Shown here: positions 23,818-34,391 of the stretch, piece after piece
Position numbering within the stretch: the stretch's first letter is position 1
Layout of the letters: every line of letters starts with the position of its first letter
DNA from: Paramacrobiotus metropolitanus
Taxonomy: Eukaryota > Tardigrada > Eutardigrada > Parachela > Macrobiotidae
Assembly (NCBI RefSeq): GCF_019649055.1
Contig: NW_026570341.1
Coordinates: 248,001-312,000, forward strand
DNA: 64,000 nt
Reading direction: 5' to 3'
Translations under genes and position numbers: made by a program
Notes under the pieces: generated by a model
The model's database searches: none
Seen by the model: the letters and a program-made list of their open reading frames with translations, nothing else
Told to the model about the DNA's origin: nothing

Positions 23818-24075
23818 GTCAGTTTGGATTAGCTAATGTGAAAAGAAAGAGAGAATGTGGGTCAGCGCCAGTATGGATAAGCTATTGTCAAAAGGGAAAG
23901 AGAGAAAAAGAGCGAGAGAGAGAGAGAGTAAATGGGTTAAGCACCATTATGGATTAGTTATTGCCAAATGAGAGAGGACGAGACAGAAGGTGGGTCAGTG
24001 TCAACTAGGATTAGCCATTGTCAAATGACAGAAAACGAGAAATAAGGTGGGTCAGCGCCAGTCTGGATTCGGAAA
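23818..24075. repeat. Minisatellite with a GGGTCAGCGCCAG...GGATTAGC core
   Basis: Five imperfect units of about 45-65 bp share a core of the form GGGTCAGCGCCAGTATGGAT, followed by AGCTATTGTCAAA and an AG-rich tract. Unit starts fall near 23818, 23862, 23934, 23994 and 24048. The AG tract in unit 2 has expanded to a GAGAGA run. Confidence 0.65.
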
Positions 24076-24132
24076 ACCACATGATATATCTTAGCTGGCT
24101 GAAATAGGGGTTCAATCGCAATTCTGAACGCC

Positions 24133-25065
24133 ATGGATCAGTACAAAGGCTGTTTATTAGGCGCACTGATCGGAGAATGCATCGGAACACCCCTGAGACG
24201 ACCTACCTCCTGCCATTTGAACTTGGCGGGTGTGCGTAGCAAGGTATCGACTTACAGAAATTTCTGCTAACGCACACTTACGCAAAGTCTCTACTAGATA
24301 GCGGCTACTTTTCTATGGAAAATGCCGCTCGGGAATAAATCAACGCTTTTTACCTGAATCACACTAAGCGAAGAGCTTTTGGTGAACTGACCGACATTAT
24401 TGCCAGTTGGAAACATTCTACCCCAAAAACTGGACCGATGTAGCTATAACAGTCCGCAACCGGGGAACCGAATGTAACGCTGCCTCATTGATAACAGCGT
24501 TTCCCTTGTACTTTTACAATCGTATGGAGCAGATGAGTTTTTCTTTAGACCGTGTAGCTTGACTCACCCACTGTTCTAATGATACCGGCGCTGAAGCACA
24601 GCTGCAGGCCTCCGCCATCAGTTTGGTTTTAAAAAATAAAAAAAATGAAGGAGCTTGAGTTTCTCTATGCACTTGTTTAAAAAAGCAATTAATCTCTCCC
24701 CGATTCTGTACGTCAGAAATTTTATACAGGTATGATGGTTGTATTGGACTATACGCAACGCGCTGAAGCAAAGGAGAAACTGTTCATAGCTATTGGTGTC
24801 GGCTTCACTCCATTGGAAACGGTTCCTGTTGCCATTTACTGTGCTGCTATTGGTCGCCGCAGCGAATGCCCTTTTTGAAGCCACCTTTCATGCGGTAATC
24901 TCAACTGAAGGATGCGCCGATGCCATTGGGAGCTTGGTCTGTGCCATTGCGGGAGCCTGGTCTGGATTCTCAGGTATACCTGACAAAATGGTGGGCAACT
25001 GGGACGGGCAGGAGCAGGTGTTTATCTTAGCCGAAGTACTGTACAAATACGTCAGCACACTGCAC
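24133..25065 (+). pseudogene. ARH3-like ADP-ribosylhydrolase pseudogene
   Basis: Blocks align in order with ADP-ribosylhydrolase ARH3, which removes ADP-ribose from proteins. The start is MDQYKGCLLGALIGECIGTP at 24133 (family form GCLLGALLGDCVGS; the Asp is Glu here). Then KSLLDSGYFSMENAARE near 24285, LTHCSNDTGAEAQLQASAIS near 24560, DYTQRAEAKEKLFIAIGVGF and ETVPVAIYC near 24750-24840, and VCAIAGAWSGFSGIPDKMVG near 24945. The GGDTDT metal-binding motif has become TEGCADA. Stops and frame changes interrupt the copy. No introns are obvious, so it may be a processed copy or decayed exons. The 3' end is cut off by an LTR fragment at 25070. Confidence 0.72.
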
Positions 25066-25069
25066 AACC

Positions 25070-25513
25070 CTGCACATTGCCGGTGCCGATTAGCCGGATG
25101 TGTGCGTGTGTGGTGGCTCGGGCCAGCCAGACGCAGCATTGGGATGACACTAGTCGCGTGGATCACTGATTCTCACCATTCGTAGCTTACCTAATTCACA
25201 GCTGCTTATACGTTGTCATGTTTGCATGTTCTTGATGAGAGATGTTACAATGGTGCACATATGGAATGTGGCGATCGCTGTTCTCGTAAGCTATTACAGC
25301 GAGCGTTTACTGTACGCTGCGTATGTTAATCTTCGAGCTTGTTCGTACGTGATTTCTGTCGATCATATATAATCGCTTGTTAATGCTTGCGCATTATCAT
25401 TACGGTCATTACCAAACACCGAACCTGGAGTTCGGTTTGTTATCCGTTAATCATTAAAAAAACGCTAAACAACCAGTTATTGCGCAGTTTACGATTACGA
25501 GTCTATCAGTATG
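25070..25513 (+). repeat. LTR fragment, 3' half
   Basis: This is a direct copy of 9320-9774, sharing TTAGCCGGATGTG, CATTGGGATGACAC, AATGGTGCACATATGGAA and the TCTATCA end. It begins immediately after the ARH3-like pseudogene and is not followed by internal retroelement sequence, so it is a truncated solo copy. Confidence 0.75.
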
Positions 25514-26850
25514 AGTGCGCACATTTATTCACTGCAGCATGCAGGCAGTCTTGTTCAGTTCAAAAGATACAGTAATACATTTATACATGGCCTGTTACTG
25601 CGGATGTTTTCTCTCGAACATGTTAATAAATACTGAATTAGTCAGCCTAAACTGCTCGTATGCGGAAGCAAGTAAATAGGAAAATCTTCTCGGGTGTTGA
25701 AGGGTTGTTTTCTTCATTCAGCAGTGTTTGGTTTATAGCCGACTGCCAAGTAAAGCTGTTTTCTAGGTACCCACCAGATGCGCAACCGGCAACTGCCACT
25801 AAAGCCCATGTCCGCCCTGTCGTAAACAAGGCTTTTCATATATGCGGAAGCCGGGTGTTCTGCCTGTCACGCACATCGGGTATTATTAGGTATTGCACTT
25901 CGGCAGATGGATGATAACGATTTCATATTGCGGTCAGCAAAAACATTAGATTTTGACGTAACATTAGTTTATACGGCATCGCTGTGTGAAGAAGAGCGGC
26001 CTCCCCGCACACCTGCATTGGTGCGGGTGCTAAGTTTTTTTGCTGTATTTCGTTAGTGAATTTCTGCATCTACCAGACCTTCGATCTGGTAGATTCTTCA
26101 GTTGCAAGCGATCGCCGTCTGAGCTACTTTCATTTTGGCCCCGGAGCATTCTGCCGCGGAAACTTCTATAGTGTTATGGGAACGGGATATAAAAGTGTGC
26201 AGGTGTTTGTCGAGTGTTTTACATTTCCGCATAGCTCGTAGTATACAGCACTGCTCCCTCAGCAGGATAGATTCTGTCTTCTGTCTCTGCCCGCGGATTC
26301 TTCCAGAATCCATCTTCATAGCTGCTTACGAATCAGTTTAAGGTCCTCCTAATTACTTCGTGATAAAGGTATGAAAAGTGCACGGGATACTCAGTTTCTG
26401 TCGATTCTACCAGTTTTGCTAATTATTTACATCACCACACCAAAAAATGAACCTTTCTGGGCAAATTTCCCAACAGTTCTTTGCGTCCAGTTTGAAAAAT
26501 TCGTCGTTGGTTGGCGAATGGTGGAGCGTTCGCATGTGACAGAGCACCTTCCTAGAGCGGTCACTGCTCGTTCATTTCCAATGCGTTTGCCGTCGGGCAG
26601 AGTGGGTTCCATTTGAGCACATCTTCCAGGTGCACGTCACCGATTTAGGACATCCAATTGGCAACCGGTTATGTAAAAGATGATGAACGGCATTGCTTCA
26701 CGACATTACCACCTGCAAGTATACGAAACGCGGCTTTCGTATAGGAAAATGAGATGTACGAGAACATATACTGTTTCAAAGAGTGTATGCTATACTGAGA
26801 TGTACTAGGAATATATCTTGTTGGGTTTGAATAGGAAAGAAAGACAGCGG
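25514..26850. other. Spacer, nothing recognised
   Basis: No supported gene in 1.3 kb. Several 60-80-codon frames overlap on opposite strands with no motif. Confidence 0.35.
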
Positions 26851-26851
26851 T

Positions 26852-27780
26852 GTGTTGTTTGTAGGGACTTTTAGGCCCGTAGAATTGCTTATGCGGCCAG
26901 TACCAACGGGGCCGCACGTTTGGCGTCCCGCTACCCTCATCAGCCATCGCGAGGTTTTCTTCGTAGAAACAGGGCAGACGCCAGAATATTTCCACAAAGA
27001 TTTCCTCCGGAATTTCGTACGAACAGTGGCGACTAGAGACCGCAACCGTCTTGGTGCGCTTGGCTGGCTGGAAGACCCAAAGATCTACGCGGCGGAGGTC
27101 AGTGGGTTTCATGTAAGTCGTTTCCGAGACTACCATGCGCACGTTAAGTTAATTAGAACTGGTGGATCGCTGCGATGCTGAACTCACTTTTGCAGATGGC
27201 TAGCGCCCCTGCGCCTCTGAAGCGCGAAACGGCGGTCGGCAGTCGCCGCGGAACCACCGTGCCGCTTGGTCCGGCCGCCGGCAGCAGCGCCCCCACCGGC
27301 GGGCCCCGGAAAAGATCCGACGGGAAACGTTTCGGCATCTGCACATTGTCGACAGTATGCGCCGGCTGGAATGGCAATTTCACATCGGCTGTCGTTGGTA
27401 ACCTCCTATATGTTCAACTTCCGTTCATTTGCCGACCTATCCCAAGCGCATTAAATGTCGCATTAAAGGACTTTAGCTGCACATTAACGCTTGGAGTTGG
27501 AGTGGACTGGGTAAGCATAATTCAGCACAGAATTGAGGCATAGTCCGCTGTCTGAGTGAGTGGGTGCACTGACCTTGGAGAATTTTACATGGAAAATTCA
27601 GCAGTCATGTGCGGACGGCTGTGTCCCGATCACCATCCACGTGCCATTCCTCCGGATCAGTCATGATCGCCTGTGACTGTCGCTAACTGGTGCGAGATAA
27701 TCGAGCAAGCCTGTGAGTGGTCTAACTACACCGGAAATGAAGTTTCTATCTACTACCGGGAAAGAACGTGGCCGGAATCG
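26852..27780 (+). pseudogene. Probable relic of a second-subfamily F-box gene
   Basis: Three plus-strand pieces suggest a decayed copy. At 26870-26970, VELLMRPVPTGPHVWRPATL followed by VFFVETG resembles the second Tudor-like strand set of that subfamily. At 27198 an ATG directly follows an acceptor-like TTTTGCAG and opens an Ala/Pro/Gly-rich exon (SAPAPLKRETAVGSRRG). At 27630-27715, PITIHVPFLRISHDRL and VTVANWCEIIEQACEW match the C-terminal block ITIRIPFGLMK / LTVADWCDLIEQGC of the F-box gene at 36.8-37.6 kb. The order fits one gene, but stops and gaps intervene. Confidence 0.4.
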
Positions 27781-27784
27781 TTAG

Positions 27785-28205
27785 TTTAAGAGTCTCTTTT
27801 CGGTAAGGACGCTTCTGTTGTTGAGATACTACAGTAGTAAGAGCGCAAGAATGTGGTCGTGTGGTTGTAGTGAAGAATAATCACGTCGGCGATGAGCATG
27901 CACCTGAGTGAACGTCTCAACAATTCACAGATTACAAAATGCAGCCAGGCAAAGGATCCTAGGAAGGGTTCCGCCTGTTCGAAAGCATTTAAGGCTCACT
28001 CGTGCTGTACCTTATGAAATGCGCCATAAGCGGTGGTGAGGCCACCTGCTCAATTGGCGGAATGCTGCTATGTGATGCATCATTGTCTGATTATTCCGTA
28101 GAATCCAAGTTTCCAACATTCCCATATTGTCGTTTTTCATTACCCAGGTTTGATTTGGATAATTACGTTTTGATAGTAAATAAACTGTTACGCGCTGATT
28201 TGGAT
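27785..28205. other. Spacer, nothing recognised
   Basis: No gene or repeat is seen between the F-box relic and the inverted-repeat element that starts near 28210. Confidence 0.35.
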
Positions 28206-28209
28206 AGCT

Positions 28210-28656
28210 AGGGGAAGTCATTGGGATTATCTGGCGAAAGATATGGCCTTTCGCTGGCGTTGTGCTGGACGTTACGCAGGACGTGCCGCGCAAGCGGCAC
28301 GGTAAGGTGACGCCTTATTATTGGCGTGCTGTACGGTGTGAGGCAGTGTTTTACGCGCCACCGGCTCGGTGAGTCGACGGTGACCAATGCTGGTGTAACG
28401 TATAGTGTACTGCGCCAAAGGCGCAGTACGGTGACGGCCTATCGCTGGCGTTGTGCTGAATGTGAGTCAGGATGTGCCGCGTCACTGTACTGGTGCTGTG
28501 ATGCGCCGGAACTGCATCTTTGGTGACACACGATAAGCGCATTAAGGCGTTGTGAGTCGCGCAAGTAGTTCGAAGCGTGCAAATCCGAGATTGACTTTCA
28601 GCGGTACTCATACAATGCAAGGCATCAATCAGCACGTCTCTGCCAAAAAGTGAGCT
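28210..28656 (+). repeat. Left terminal inverted repeat of the 4.8-kb element
   Basis: About 447 bp. It carries roughly 110 bp near 28320-28430 that is absent from the right copy and is itself similar to the neighbouring repeat sequence (a second TATCGCTGGCGTTGTGCTG), so it looks like an internal duplication. Confidence 0.7.
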
Positions 28657-31010
28657 CCCGCAAAGGTTTCGTTATAACGTTAATCATTTTCTATTCAGAA
28701 AAAGACAAGAATCAAACGTCTCGGTCGATGAAAACGATTGATCAAGAAACCACGTTCCGAAAATCCTTCAGAACGTTCACACGCCACTTCCTTAAAAATT
28801 CAATAAGCGAACACAGTGGGTTGCGTTTAACCAAAAATGCTTTCGACTCGGAAAGTACAACATTATATGTCGCAGGCAAACCCGTTGGTCAAACAAAAAA
28901 ACAACTGGTTTTGGACTGGCCATCGTCGATGTGCGATAGCATTGCCTTCGTCCATCTCCACGACTGCTCCATATAGTGCAGCAATGATCGCGACGTCACC
29001 GCAGCCTCGAATGCCTCTTCATCCATGGCCTCAACGTCCACCACGGCCAGCATCACGACCTCAGTGACCGCCATCAGCTTATCCAAAGCGACAGCGTCCA
29101 CACCGACAACATGGCCCACTACACCGATACAAGCCAAATCATCATCATGTTCAACAATCGCCGGATCCATAACTTTGGCAAAATCGCTAAGTCCTCATCC
29201 CCGCATCCATACCGCATTCTACCCCCGTCAACCGCCGTCACTTGCACACCATAATCAACAGCTACATTGTTTCCCGCAGCAAAACCCGGACCGTGTTGCA
29301 AGGGCAGCACCGCCAGCATCTGCTGCTATGACAATGGCCACCTGACCGCAGGCTTCAAAAATGACCACTTAGCGTTGCTGAACAAAAGCGTCAGCAGTGA
29401 GATCGAACACATCAGCGCTTGTTGGCGAAACTGGGTGAAAATAATATTTTTTCCTACATGTCAGTAATTTATTTTAAATCTATACGATCTAAGAGATTTA
29501 AATCCAAATCAAAGCGATCGATGGTGTAAAAACAATAAAAAATATTAAATTGTGTGCGTACAGTTTTATTTAGGAAACGTTTTCGGGCAATAAATATAAT
29601 GAACAACAACAAAGTTACCAAAAAGATGTGAAAGGCTGAATGTCAGGCTTTTTGCTGCTACGATAAGATGGCACGAGTCTGGAAATAGGTCACCGGCGGT
29701 AGTCTTCGTTGTGTTTATTGGACGTCATTTCCTTTTTCTGCCCGGGAGCGAGTGTCACTGGATTATGCAGGCGAGCAAGCCCGCTCAATTTTTTTGCCAG
29801 AATTCAGTAAAGTGCCTTGTTGACGATCGGCCACTAGTTATCTGGCACCTAGTTCTAGAGATATCATACAGCGTTTGTGCACTGTCTCGACTCTGGTGTT
29901 CCACTGAAAGTTGGGGTGCAGTGTGCTCCACCTTGTAGACTTCCTGTTGTAACGCAAACATTTTACATAATCTTACAGAAAACAGGTTTTCTGCTTTACA
30001 AGATCCGCATATTTCAAGTAAAGTGGTGAAACTGCAAGATACACCCAGCCATAACTGAGTTCGTTTGCAAAAACCGTTGCTTCTCTGTACGAACTCAAGG
30101 TTTGGAAATTTACTCCACTGGATGTGTTCCTGTTATTGGATGTGTTCGCGTAGGGTGAAGAATGTTGATCTTATTATGACCGCCGTTTGAGGGATGTTAT
30201 CGCAATGGAAAACTGTGCTCTGCATTAAGACCCCTTTACGGCGCTGCCTTTCGGCGACTCTTCCTAGCATAAATTACTGAACATCTATTGTTTGCGCCAA
30301 AAGCCAAACAATGAAGGAGATACATACTTTTGTTAGCAACGTTTTGCGTCCGAACCGTACTGTATTGAATGATTTACATCCTACCAAATTACGGCACGGA
30401 CAAAGTCTTCGCAGAGATTGCGTGCACACTACTTTGCTGGTTTGTTTTTGCAATGCGGTATGACTTCATTAGCTATGACGTCATCACCAGCAATTAAGTA
30501 AACCATGCAAGTACTTTAGCCAAGTCAGTAAGTAAAGAAGTAGCTATCTAACAAAGTTTAACTTAGTAACTAAGTAATATAAATCATGAAGAAGCCTGAC
30601 AGCGCTTGCAAGTATTGGGTTGCATTATTTGAGTCATTGTTATTTGGGTTGCTATCGCCAAACAAATTGTGCTCGGTAACTAACTAACTTATTAACTAAT
30701 TACCTAGCCACCTATGCGTAATCTTTGAATTATTTTTTCACAGAATCCTTTTGTTTTGTAGTCTGAGACATGTTTTGATATTATGCACACGTTATTGTCA
30801 ACGCCATATGGAATATTGAACGCACATTTACTATTGTGTTCACACGTTACTAATTGTTCCATGATCGATGACGTCATGGGTTCTAATCTCAGTAATCTGC
30901 ACATGACCCGTGTCTACGTCATGGCTTAAGCGCCAATTTTATTTTTTGAACACGGTTCATTGATCATAAAACAGATGATCATAAAATGATCATAAACAAA
31001 GCACTAACAA

Positions 31011-31078
31011 AATAATAATAATAATAATCAGAACAATAATAAGAATAATAATAAGAACAATAATATGAATAATAATAA

Positions 31079-31115
<37 letters not shown>

Positions 31116-31125
31116 CGTCATAATA
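31011..31125. repeat. (AAT)n microsatellite
   Basis: An almost pure AAT/AAG/AAC trinucleotide tract. It creates a meaningless poly-tyrosine frame on the minus strand. Confidence 0.9.
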
Positions 31126-31295
31126 GTAAGAAGTAACGTTACATTGAGAACACCGCATCACTGCACCATTTGCATACTTCCGAGCAAGGCTTCTACAGAT
31201 CGGACACTGCTGAAATCGTAGTCACTAAAAGTCGACACTAGGCGGAACAGTGCTCCCCGCAAGTCCGTCATGACTGCTTTGTCTCGTTGGAGGGA

Positions 31296-31955
31296 TCAAA
31301 CGGTGGCTTGAAGCGTGTCCCTGGTGTAGGTGTTGAGCACCCCAAGGATTCGGCAAATCATTTGACCTTCAAAATCAGGTGGCATCGCTGGTTTTGCTGC
31401 AGTTAACACTCCGAAGCGCCGAAGGAGTCCGGTGACGTCCACTTTAAACAAATCTCGTATCGCCTTCATATTAAAACGGGATCGGTGCGTTAGCATCCCG
31501 TCCACATCGTGAGCCTTGTAGCGATCTACCTGGAGATAGTCTCGGTTACCTAAATAAACCCACTTGGCTCGCAAGTCACCACTGAAACCATGGACGTAGG
31601 ACGATCTAGGATGGGAGCCCTTCCCGCGCTGCTTCTCTTTCGGCTTCTTAAACGCCAAGTCTGAGCGACACTTCGTAGAGCACATATAGGAAAACACCTC
31701 AAACATCTCTCTGATTGTCCAAACAGCGACCTGTGCGTTACGGACAGAACAGACAACAACATATGATTTGTACTTAACAACAAAGCGCACTGATCCCAAA
31801 TTAAACCGGACGTCTACAGGATCGGGTAGGCTGAGTGCTGATGAGACAGAATTAGGAATACTGATGACAGGTACGTTAAGATCGTCATGAACCCCGTCTG
31901 ATTCTAGTGACTTAATACAGTCATTTCTGTCCTTAAAAATGTTTTCGGAAGTCAT
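31296..31955 (-). CDS. Unknown single-exon protein inside the inverted-repeat element
   Basis: The first ATG is at 31955, giving 219 residues (MTSENIFKDRND...); in-frame sequence extends a few codons upstream without ATG. The frame is uninterrupted and protein-like. Residues about 50-85 are strand-rich (VDVRFNLGSVRFVVKYKSYV, VVCSVRNAQVAVWTI). A basic stretch follows (FKKPKEKQRGKGSHPRSS), then an aromatic/Asp-rich block (KWVYLGNRDYLQVDRYKAHD), and the tail is helical. There is no signal peptide or membrane segment, and I recognise no family. Lying 0.7 kb inside the right terminal repeat, it could be an element-encoded accessory protein or a host segment carried by the element. A chance frame of this length in this composition is less likely but not excluded. 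Confidence 0.5.
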   Translation of the reverse strand: MTSENIFKDRNDCIKSLESDGVHDDLNVPVISIPNSVSSALSLPDPVDVRFNLGSVRFVVKYKSYVVVCSVRNAQVAVWTIREMFEVFSYMCSTKCRSDLAFKKPKEKQRGKGSHPRSSYVHGFSGDLRAKWVYLGNRDYLQVDRYKAHDVDGMLTHRSRFNMKAIRDLFKVDVTGLLRRFGVLTAAKPAMPPDFEGQMICRILGVLNTYTRDTLQATV

Positions 31956-32643
31956 GCTGGCAAGTGACTTGGAGGAAGACAAAGAACAAACTAATTTTAA
32001 TCAGTTAATGTTCATTCCCAGAGCCTTTCTTAGCCCACTAGACTCTGCCAAAGGGCGGAGGACTCTGCTGGGATTCGGAAGTTGTGATTGGATTGACGAA
32101 TAATAGGCGTTTTCCATTTTGTGAAATATGTTCTCTAATTGGATCGCAAGTTTGTGGGCGTAGCCTAGATTGTGCTGCAGGCGATGCTATTAGCTAGCGT
32201 TAACTGCAGCACATGCACTGGAAATAGGTATAGCAAGGCGTCTCCCTGATAACCAGTTTGGCCGGCGCATTAGCCTCGGAGAACCTCGGATTCCCATCAG
32301 TGGTGTGTTAGGAATGACGCTAGTACGGCACCTATCCCGTGCATACGCAGTAATACGTACGTTTATCTTTACCTGTGCACCGCATTTATTGTATTCCAGC
32401 ACTTGGCTCGATATCCAAGACCGTAGCTGTCGGTTAAGAAGGAACCAAGTCAAAGCCGATGGACCAAGGTTTGATGAATTTTACATCCTCTGTTTTATGA
32501 TCATTGATAAACTAAGTGGCGTGTAAACGTTCTGAAGGATTTTCGGAATGTGGTCAATTTTTTTTGTTTTTTTCATCGACCAAAATGTTTGTGGTCTGTC
32601 TTTTTTTTGAATAAAAATCGATTAGCGTTATTCTGAAGTCTGT

Positions 32644-32970
32644 GCGGGCGCTCACTTATTGGCAGAGACGTGCTGATTGAAGCCTTACATTATAGGAGTA
32701 CCGCTAAAATCCACCACGGATTTCTATCTGGACGCTTCAAACTACTTGCGCGACTCTCAAGGCCGTTATGCGCCTTTGGTTTGCCACCGAATCCGGCGCG
32801 TCACAGCACCAGTACAGCGTGGCGGCACATCTAGTCTCACATTCAGCACAAACGTCAGTAATAGGGCGTCACCGTGCCGTGCCGCTAGCGCGGCACATCC
32901 TGCGTCACAACCAGCACAACGCCAGCGAAAGGCCTCATACCTCGCCAGATTATCTCAATAACTACCGTTA
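32644..32970 (-). repeat. Right terminal inverted repeat of the 4.8-kb element
   Basis: About 327 bp, the inverse of the left terminus. Best-kept stretches include CAGCACGTCTCTGCC, GCGCGACTCTCAA, GCGGCACATCCTGCGTCA and the outermost GCCAGATTATCTCAATAACT. Confidence 0.7.
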
Positions 32971-32974
32971 GGTC

Positions 32975-33635
32975 TTATTCCGTAATCGCCCATTGCGAGT
33001 TGATTGCATACTATTTTTTTGTTCAGTAATGTTCGGTTTACGTTTCCAAGTGTCACGTATAGAGAGGAGAAAAACTTTCGCTATGTGCGATATTCAAAAT
33101 AATTACCGTATCAAGCACTAAGCACTGTACTGCATTTTTCCACATCTTTACAGACCGCCAACTTTTGTATAACTTTCTCACGCAAATGATCAAGTTACTA
33201 AATCAAATTGATTGGTTGAGAGGTTGTCTGTGATTAAAAAGTTGGTAGTTTACACGCTCGTTGTGGAAGAACAAGCGTACAATTTGGCAGTGATAAAAAC
33301 AGAAGTTTAACTATCATGTAATCAGACGTAATCTGATTTAGCGCTAGAAGTTGACCACCGTCAAAACGCAATGTTCTTCTTTGCTACTCTGTTGCGCGCT
33401 TTGCTTGATCTAGGAATAAAATAGGAGAAACAGCTGAGTATAGCTTTTGTTTTGGTGAGCGTCGTCCCTGTTGCGCATAGGGTTTCACAAATACGTAGGT
33501 TGTGCATAGCGTTCCAGGCGTGTTATACTGGATATACCTGGTGATCTTTATCGCCTGTACAGATATGGAAATAGTTCATCAGTCCGGTTTCGCTTGAAAA
33601 GTAGCAAACAGGGATGGTAGTGAAGACAAGGTGTT
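32975..33635. other. Spacer, nothing recognised
   Basis: AT-rich sequence between the inverted-repeat element and the helicase fragment, with no supported feature. Confidence 0.35.
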
Positions 33636-33639
33636 GATC

Positions 33640-33864
33640 ATTCGAAGAAGGTTGCCTTCCTTTGCTAAAAACGAGAAAGCCTTGACCCTTCTCCCTGAAC
33701 GACCGGTTCGCGTGGTTTTTTGCGAGTATTCCACAATGTTCTTGACAGTTTACCAAGTCATACTTGACCACCAGGGAAACATCCTGGGTGTCGATACCAT
33801 ATCCCGTTACGTCCGGCGCCATCAGGAATTTCTGACCCACCGCGTTGCGGCAAGGATTAAGCAA
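33640..33864 (-). pseudogene. DEAD-box RNA helicase fragment
   Basis: APDVTGYGIDTQDVSLVVKY at about 33815 matches helicase motif V of DEAD-box proteins ([20 protein letters not shown] in the PRP28/DDX23 type). About 30 residues later NRSFREKGQGFLVFSK stands where motif VI (HRIGRTGRAG) and the next strand should be. Motif VI is destroyed (HRIGR is absent), and there is no upstream ATPase domain. It is a small decayed fragment of a helicase gene or retrocopy. Which DEAD-box subfamily it came from is a guess. Confidence 0.65.
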
Positions 33865-33894
33865 ACTCAGGGTGCTCTGTTACGCCTCAGTTAA

Positions 33895-34391
33895 AATTCC
33901 CACGTCATCATTCAACTTGCAGCCACACAAATCGACTAGAAATACTATCAGATTAAAATAATAGTCGGATTTAAAATTAAGTACTAAAATACTTAAGTAT
34001 TGAAAGATTGCGCTGTACGGAAATTAATAACACACACTAGTTCTGGTCATCTCAAATTGATTATTTTGATTACAAATACCGGTACAATACAATTTATATA
34101 TGACTTCAATAATATGGAACACCGGCTTTTGGGTTGGGCTAACTACTCTCAATAATATTATACGCGTACATCTGCTGGTGTTGATCCGCACCAACATAAA
34201 TTAATTTTTTCACAGCTTGCAAAATCCTCTTGTATGCTAACGTGCATAATATTATCATGTAGGTACATCAGTTTCGCTCTGAATTGTTGTTTTACGAGGA
34301 AGGGGATGTAGTGGATTGTATCCTTTGTACGCGGTGGTGCGCATCAGCATTTGTGTTTTGTCCTTTTGGAATCCCGACACCGAGAAGAATG
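33895..34391. other. AT-rich spacer upstream of the F-box pseudogene
   Basis: No gene is supported. An open frame runs from 34284 into the F-box pseudogene start, but family comparison places the real start at 34392. Confidence 0.35.

Larger units (their letters stand above)
28210..32970. mobile_element. 4.8-kb element with long inverted termini, probably Mutator-like
   Basis: Sequence at 28210-28656 is repeated in inverse at 32644-32970. The outer ends align as AGTCATTGGGATTATCTGGC and AGTTATTGAGATAATCTGGC; the inner ends both include CAGCACGTCTCTGCCAA. Long termini of 330-450 bp and this size fit Mutator-like elements. Read through, the termini encode peptides such as AFRWRCAGCDAGCAALAARH, which resemble the tail of a FLYWCH zinc finger, a domain often carried by animal MULEs. 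No transposase is recognisable inside, so the copy is non-autonomous. The interior holds an (AAT)n tract and a 219-codon frame. The family is inferred. Confidence 0.6.

Noticed and set aside
23818-24075. Possible CRISPR-like array (regular repeat units)
   Set aside because: Units are imperfect and vary throughout, with no constant repeat and unique spacer split, and the genome is eukaryotic; it is a minisatellite.
29025-29345. Ser/Thr/Pro-rich 106-codon frame
   Set aside because: Low-complexity composition, overlapped by an equally open minus-strand frame; no motif, no splice or start support.
30979-31161. Poly-tyrosine frame on the minus strand
   Set aside because: It is the translation of the (AAT)n microsatellite.
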